From an uncultured Alcaligenaceae bacterium (GTDB lineage: Bacteria; Pseudomonadota; Gammaproteobacteria; Burkholderiales; Burkholderiaceae_B), in contig CALEQZ010000013.1 of assembly GCA_937908115.1 (NCBI GenBank), positions 1 to 64,000 of the forward strand: DNA of 64,000 nucleotides, in the 5' to 3' direction. This document shows positions 59,841 through 64,000 of this stretch, in pieces (position 1 is the first letter of the stretch; each line of letters begins with the position of its first letter). The notes beneath the pieces were generated by a model that saw nothing but the letters and a program-made list of their open reading frames with translations, had not been told where the DNA came from and ran no database searches. The position numbers were made by a program, and so were the translations under genes.

Positions 59841-61334
59841 ATGAAGCAGATCCCGCATTACATCAACGGCCGGGCGCAGGCCGGCACGAGCAACCGCTTT
59901 GCCGAGGCCTATCACCCGGCCACCGGCGAAGTCGGGTCACAGGTGCCGCTGGCCAGCGCGGCCGAGGTCGATGCGGCCGTGGCCGCGGCCCGCGCGGCCT
60001 TTCCGGCCTGGAGCGAAACGCCGGCGCTGAAGCGCGCGCGCATTCTGTTTCGCTTCAAGGAGCTGCTCGAAGCGCATGCCGACGAGCTGGCCGAGATCAT
60101 CACGCGCGAGCACGGCAAGGTGCTGTCGGATGCGCGCGGCGAAGTGACCCGGGGCATCGAAGTCGTGGAGTTCGCGTGCGGCGCCCCGCACCTGCTCAAG
60201 GGCCAGTACACCGAGCAGATCGGCGGCGGCATCGATAACTGGAGCATGCGCCAGCCGCTCGGCGTGGTCGCCGGCATCACGCCGTTCAACTTCCCGATGA
60301 TGGTGCCGTGCTGGATGTTCCCGGTCGCGCTCGCCTGCGGCAACACTTTCGTGCTCAAGCCGTCCGAGCGCGACCCGTCCGCGTCGGTACGCTTGGCCGA
60401 ACTGCTGGCCGAGGCCGGCCTGCCCGAAGGGGTCTTCAACGTGGTGCACGGCGACAAGGTCGCCGTCGACGCGCTGATTGCCCATCCGGACGTCGAAGCG
60501 CTGTCGTTCGTGGGCTCGACGCCCATCGCGCAGTACATCTACGCCGAGGGCACGGCGCGCGGCAAGCGCGTGCAGGCGCTGGGCGGGGCCAAGAACCACC
60601 TGGTGGTCATGCCCGACGCCAACCTGGACCAGGCCGTCGACGCCCTGATGGGTGCGGCCTACGGGTCGGCCGGCGAGCGCTGCATGGCGATATCGGTGGC
60701 GGTGGCCGTTGGCAGCATCGCCGACGAACTGGTCCAGCGCCTGGCGCCGCGCGTCAAGGCGCTCAAGGTCAAGAACGGGATGGAGCCCGATGCCGAGATG
60801 GGACCGCTGGTCACGGCGCAGCACCGCAACAAGGTGGTCGGCTACATCGAGGACGGCATCGCCGCGGGGGCCACGCTGGTGGTCGATGGCCGCGGCCTGA
60901 CGGTGCCGGGCCACGAAAAAGGCTTCTTCCTGGGGGGCACGCTGTTCGACCACGTCAAGCCGACGATGAACATCTACCGCGAAGAGATCTTCGGCCCGGT
61001 GCTGTGCGTGGTGCGCGTGCCGGACTTCAAGTCCGCGGTCGAACTGATCAACGCGCACGAATATGCCAACGGGGTGTCGCTGTTCACCTCCGACGGCGGC
61101 GTGGCACGCGCCTTCGCGCGGCAGATCAAGGTCGGCATGGTCGGGATCAACGTCCCCATCCCCGTGCCCATGGCCTGGCACTCCTTCGGGGGCTGGAAAA
61201 AGTCGCTGTTTGGCGACCACCATGCCTATGGCGAGGAAGGCGTGCGCTTCTACACGCGCTACAAGAGCGTGATGCAGCGCTGGCCGGACAGCATCGCCAA
61301 GGGCGCCGAATTCACCATGCCAGTGGCCAAGTAA
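59841..61334 (+). CDS. mmsA: CoA-acylating (methyl)malonate-semialdehyde dehydrogenase
   Basis: A 497-residue aldehyde dehydrogenase. It oxidises malonate or methylmalonate semialdehyde to acetyl- or propionyl-CoA. The catalytic Cys281 is in SAGERCMAISVAV, typical of MmsA, with GVVAGITPFNFPMMVPCWMF and FVLKPSERDP for NAD binding. It immediately follows the aminotransferase, so the pair turns beta-alanine into acetyl-CoA. The stop is followed by an intrinsic terminator. Confidence 0.95.
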   Translation: MKQIPHYINGRAQAGTSNRFAEAYHPATGEVGSQVPLASAAEVDAAVAAARAAFPAWSETPALKRARILFRFKELLEAHADELAEIITREHGKVLSDARGEVTRGIEVVEFACGAPHLLKGQYTEQIGGGIDNWSMRQPLGVVAGITPFNFPMMVPCWMFPVALACGNTFVLKPSERDPSASVRLAELLAEAGLPEGVFNVVHGDKVAVDALIAHPDVEALSFVGSTPIAQYIYAEGTARGKRVQALGGAKNHLVVMPDANLDQAVDALMGAAYGSAGERCMAISVAVAVGSIADELVQRLAPRVKALKVKNGMEPDAEMGPLVTAQHRNKVVGYIEDGIAAGATLVVDGRGLTVPGHEKGFFLGGTLFDHVKPTMNIYREEIFGPVLCVVRVPDFKSAVELINAHEYANGVSLFTSDGGVARAFARQIKVGMVGINVPIPVPMAWHSFGGWKKSLFGDHHAYGEEGVRFYTRYKSVMQRWPDSIAKGAEFTMPVAK

Positions 61335-61390
61335 GCCAGCCTGTAGCCGGCTCGGGCCGCAGCCTGCTCGCCCAGCCGCATCGCCAGGCA

Positions 61391-61425
61391 AGCGCCGGGG
61401 CCGACGGCCACCGGCGCTTTTTGTT

Positions 61426-61426
<1 letters not shown>
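61391..61426 (+). terminator. Intrinsic terminator after mmsA
   Basis: AGCGCCGG (61391-61398) pairs with CCGGCGCT (61411-61418), followed by TTTTTGTTTT. It ends the aminotransferase-mmsA transcript and abuts the convergent gcvP stop codon at 61426. Confidence 0.85.

Positions 61427-64000
<2,574 letters not shown>

Overview
The window is chromosomal DNA from a high-GC betaproteobacterium, most likely the Alcaligenaceae (Bordetella/Achromobacter group). The pointers are the gene order tpr-lolB-ispE-tRNA(Gln)-prs-rplY-pth-ychF, three orphan Bug-type (tripartite tricarboxylate) periplasmic binding proteins beside LysR or IclR regulators, a homogentisate pathway, and a WbpP/WbpO surface-sugar operon next to pgi. 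Assignments rest on reading the proteins and recalling families; no database search was run. I saw no insertion sequence, prophage, CRISPR array, rRNA or integrase, and one tRNA.

Layout. 1-3.7 kb: end of a CHAD-domain protein, ftsY, rsmD, coaD, a YfhL-type ferredoxin and a stand-alone MOSC N-terminal domain protein. 3.7-12.1 kb: AsmA-family protein, then the minus-strand housekeeping run ychF, CPBP protease, pth, rplY, prs, tRNA-Gln, ispE. 12.3-15.7 kb: a metabolic cassette (MmgE/PrpD enzyme, Bug protein, divergent LysR regulator) lies between ispE and lolB, which are usually neighbours. 15.7-19 kb: lolB, a large TPR protein and divergent mutM. 19.1-29.3 kb: aromatic-type catabolism: an MBL-fold protein with altered metal ligands, an FAD hydroxylase and a DUF2783 protein, a LysR regulator, a Bug protein and a second FAD monooxygenase, then LysR with hmgA and fahA. 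29.3-36.1 kb: LTA-synthase-like phosphotransferase, FAD-linked 2-hydroxyacid dehydrogenase, phosphomannomutase/phosphoglucomutase, pgi.

36.1-47.8 kb is one long minus-strand operon for a surface oligosaccharide: a WecA/MraY-like initiating transferase, WbpO and WbpP (UDP-GalNAcA supply), a MurJ-like flippase, a glycosyltransferase, an AsnB-type amidotransferase, another glycosyltransferase, and a 794-residue fusion of two GT4 enzymes. Upstream of it, 47.76-48.45 kb holds the best non-coding signal in the window: a near-consensus promoter, a transcript of about 150 nt rich in CCUCC anti-Shine-Dalgarno motifs, and an intrinsic terminator. This is either a small RNA or an attenuated leader of the sugar operon.

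48.4-52.5 kb: coq7, OsmC-family protein, thyA-folA and an LldD-type dehydrogenase. 52.5-56.8 kb: a less GC-polarised accessory cassette with an IclR regulator and two matching operators, an unrecognised protein made of two copies of one module, a TPP enzyme missing its N-terminal domain, and a Bug protein. 56.9-61.3 kb: a MocR regulator divergent from a beta-alanine:pyruvate aminotransferase and a CoA-acylating semialdehyde dehydrogenase. The window ends inside gcvP.
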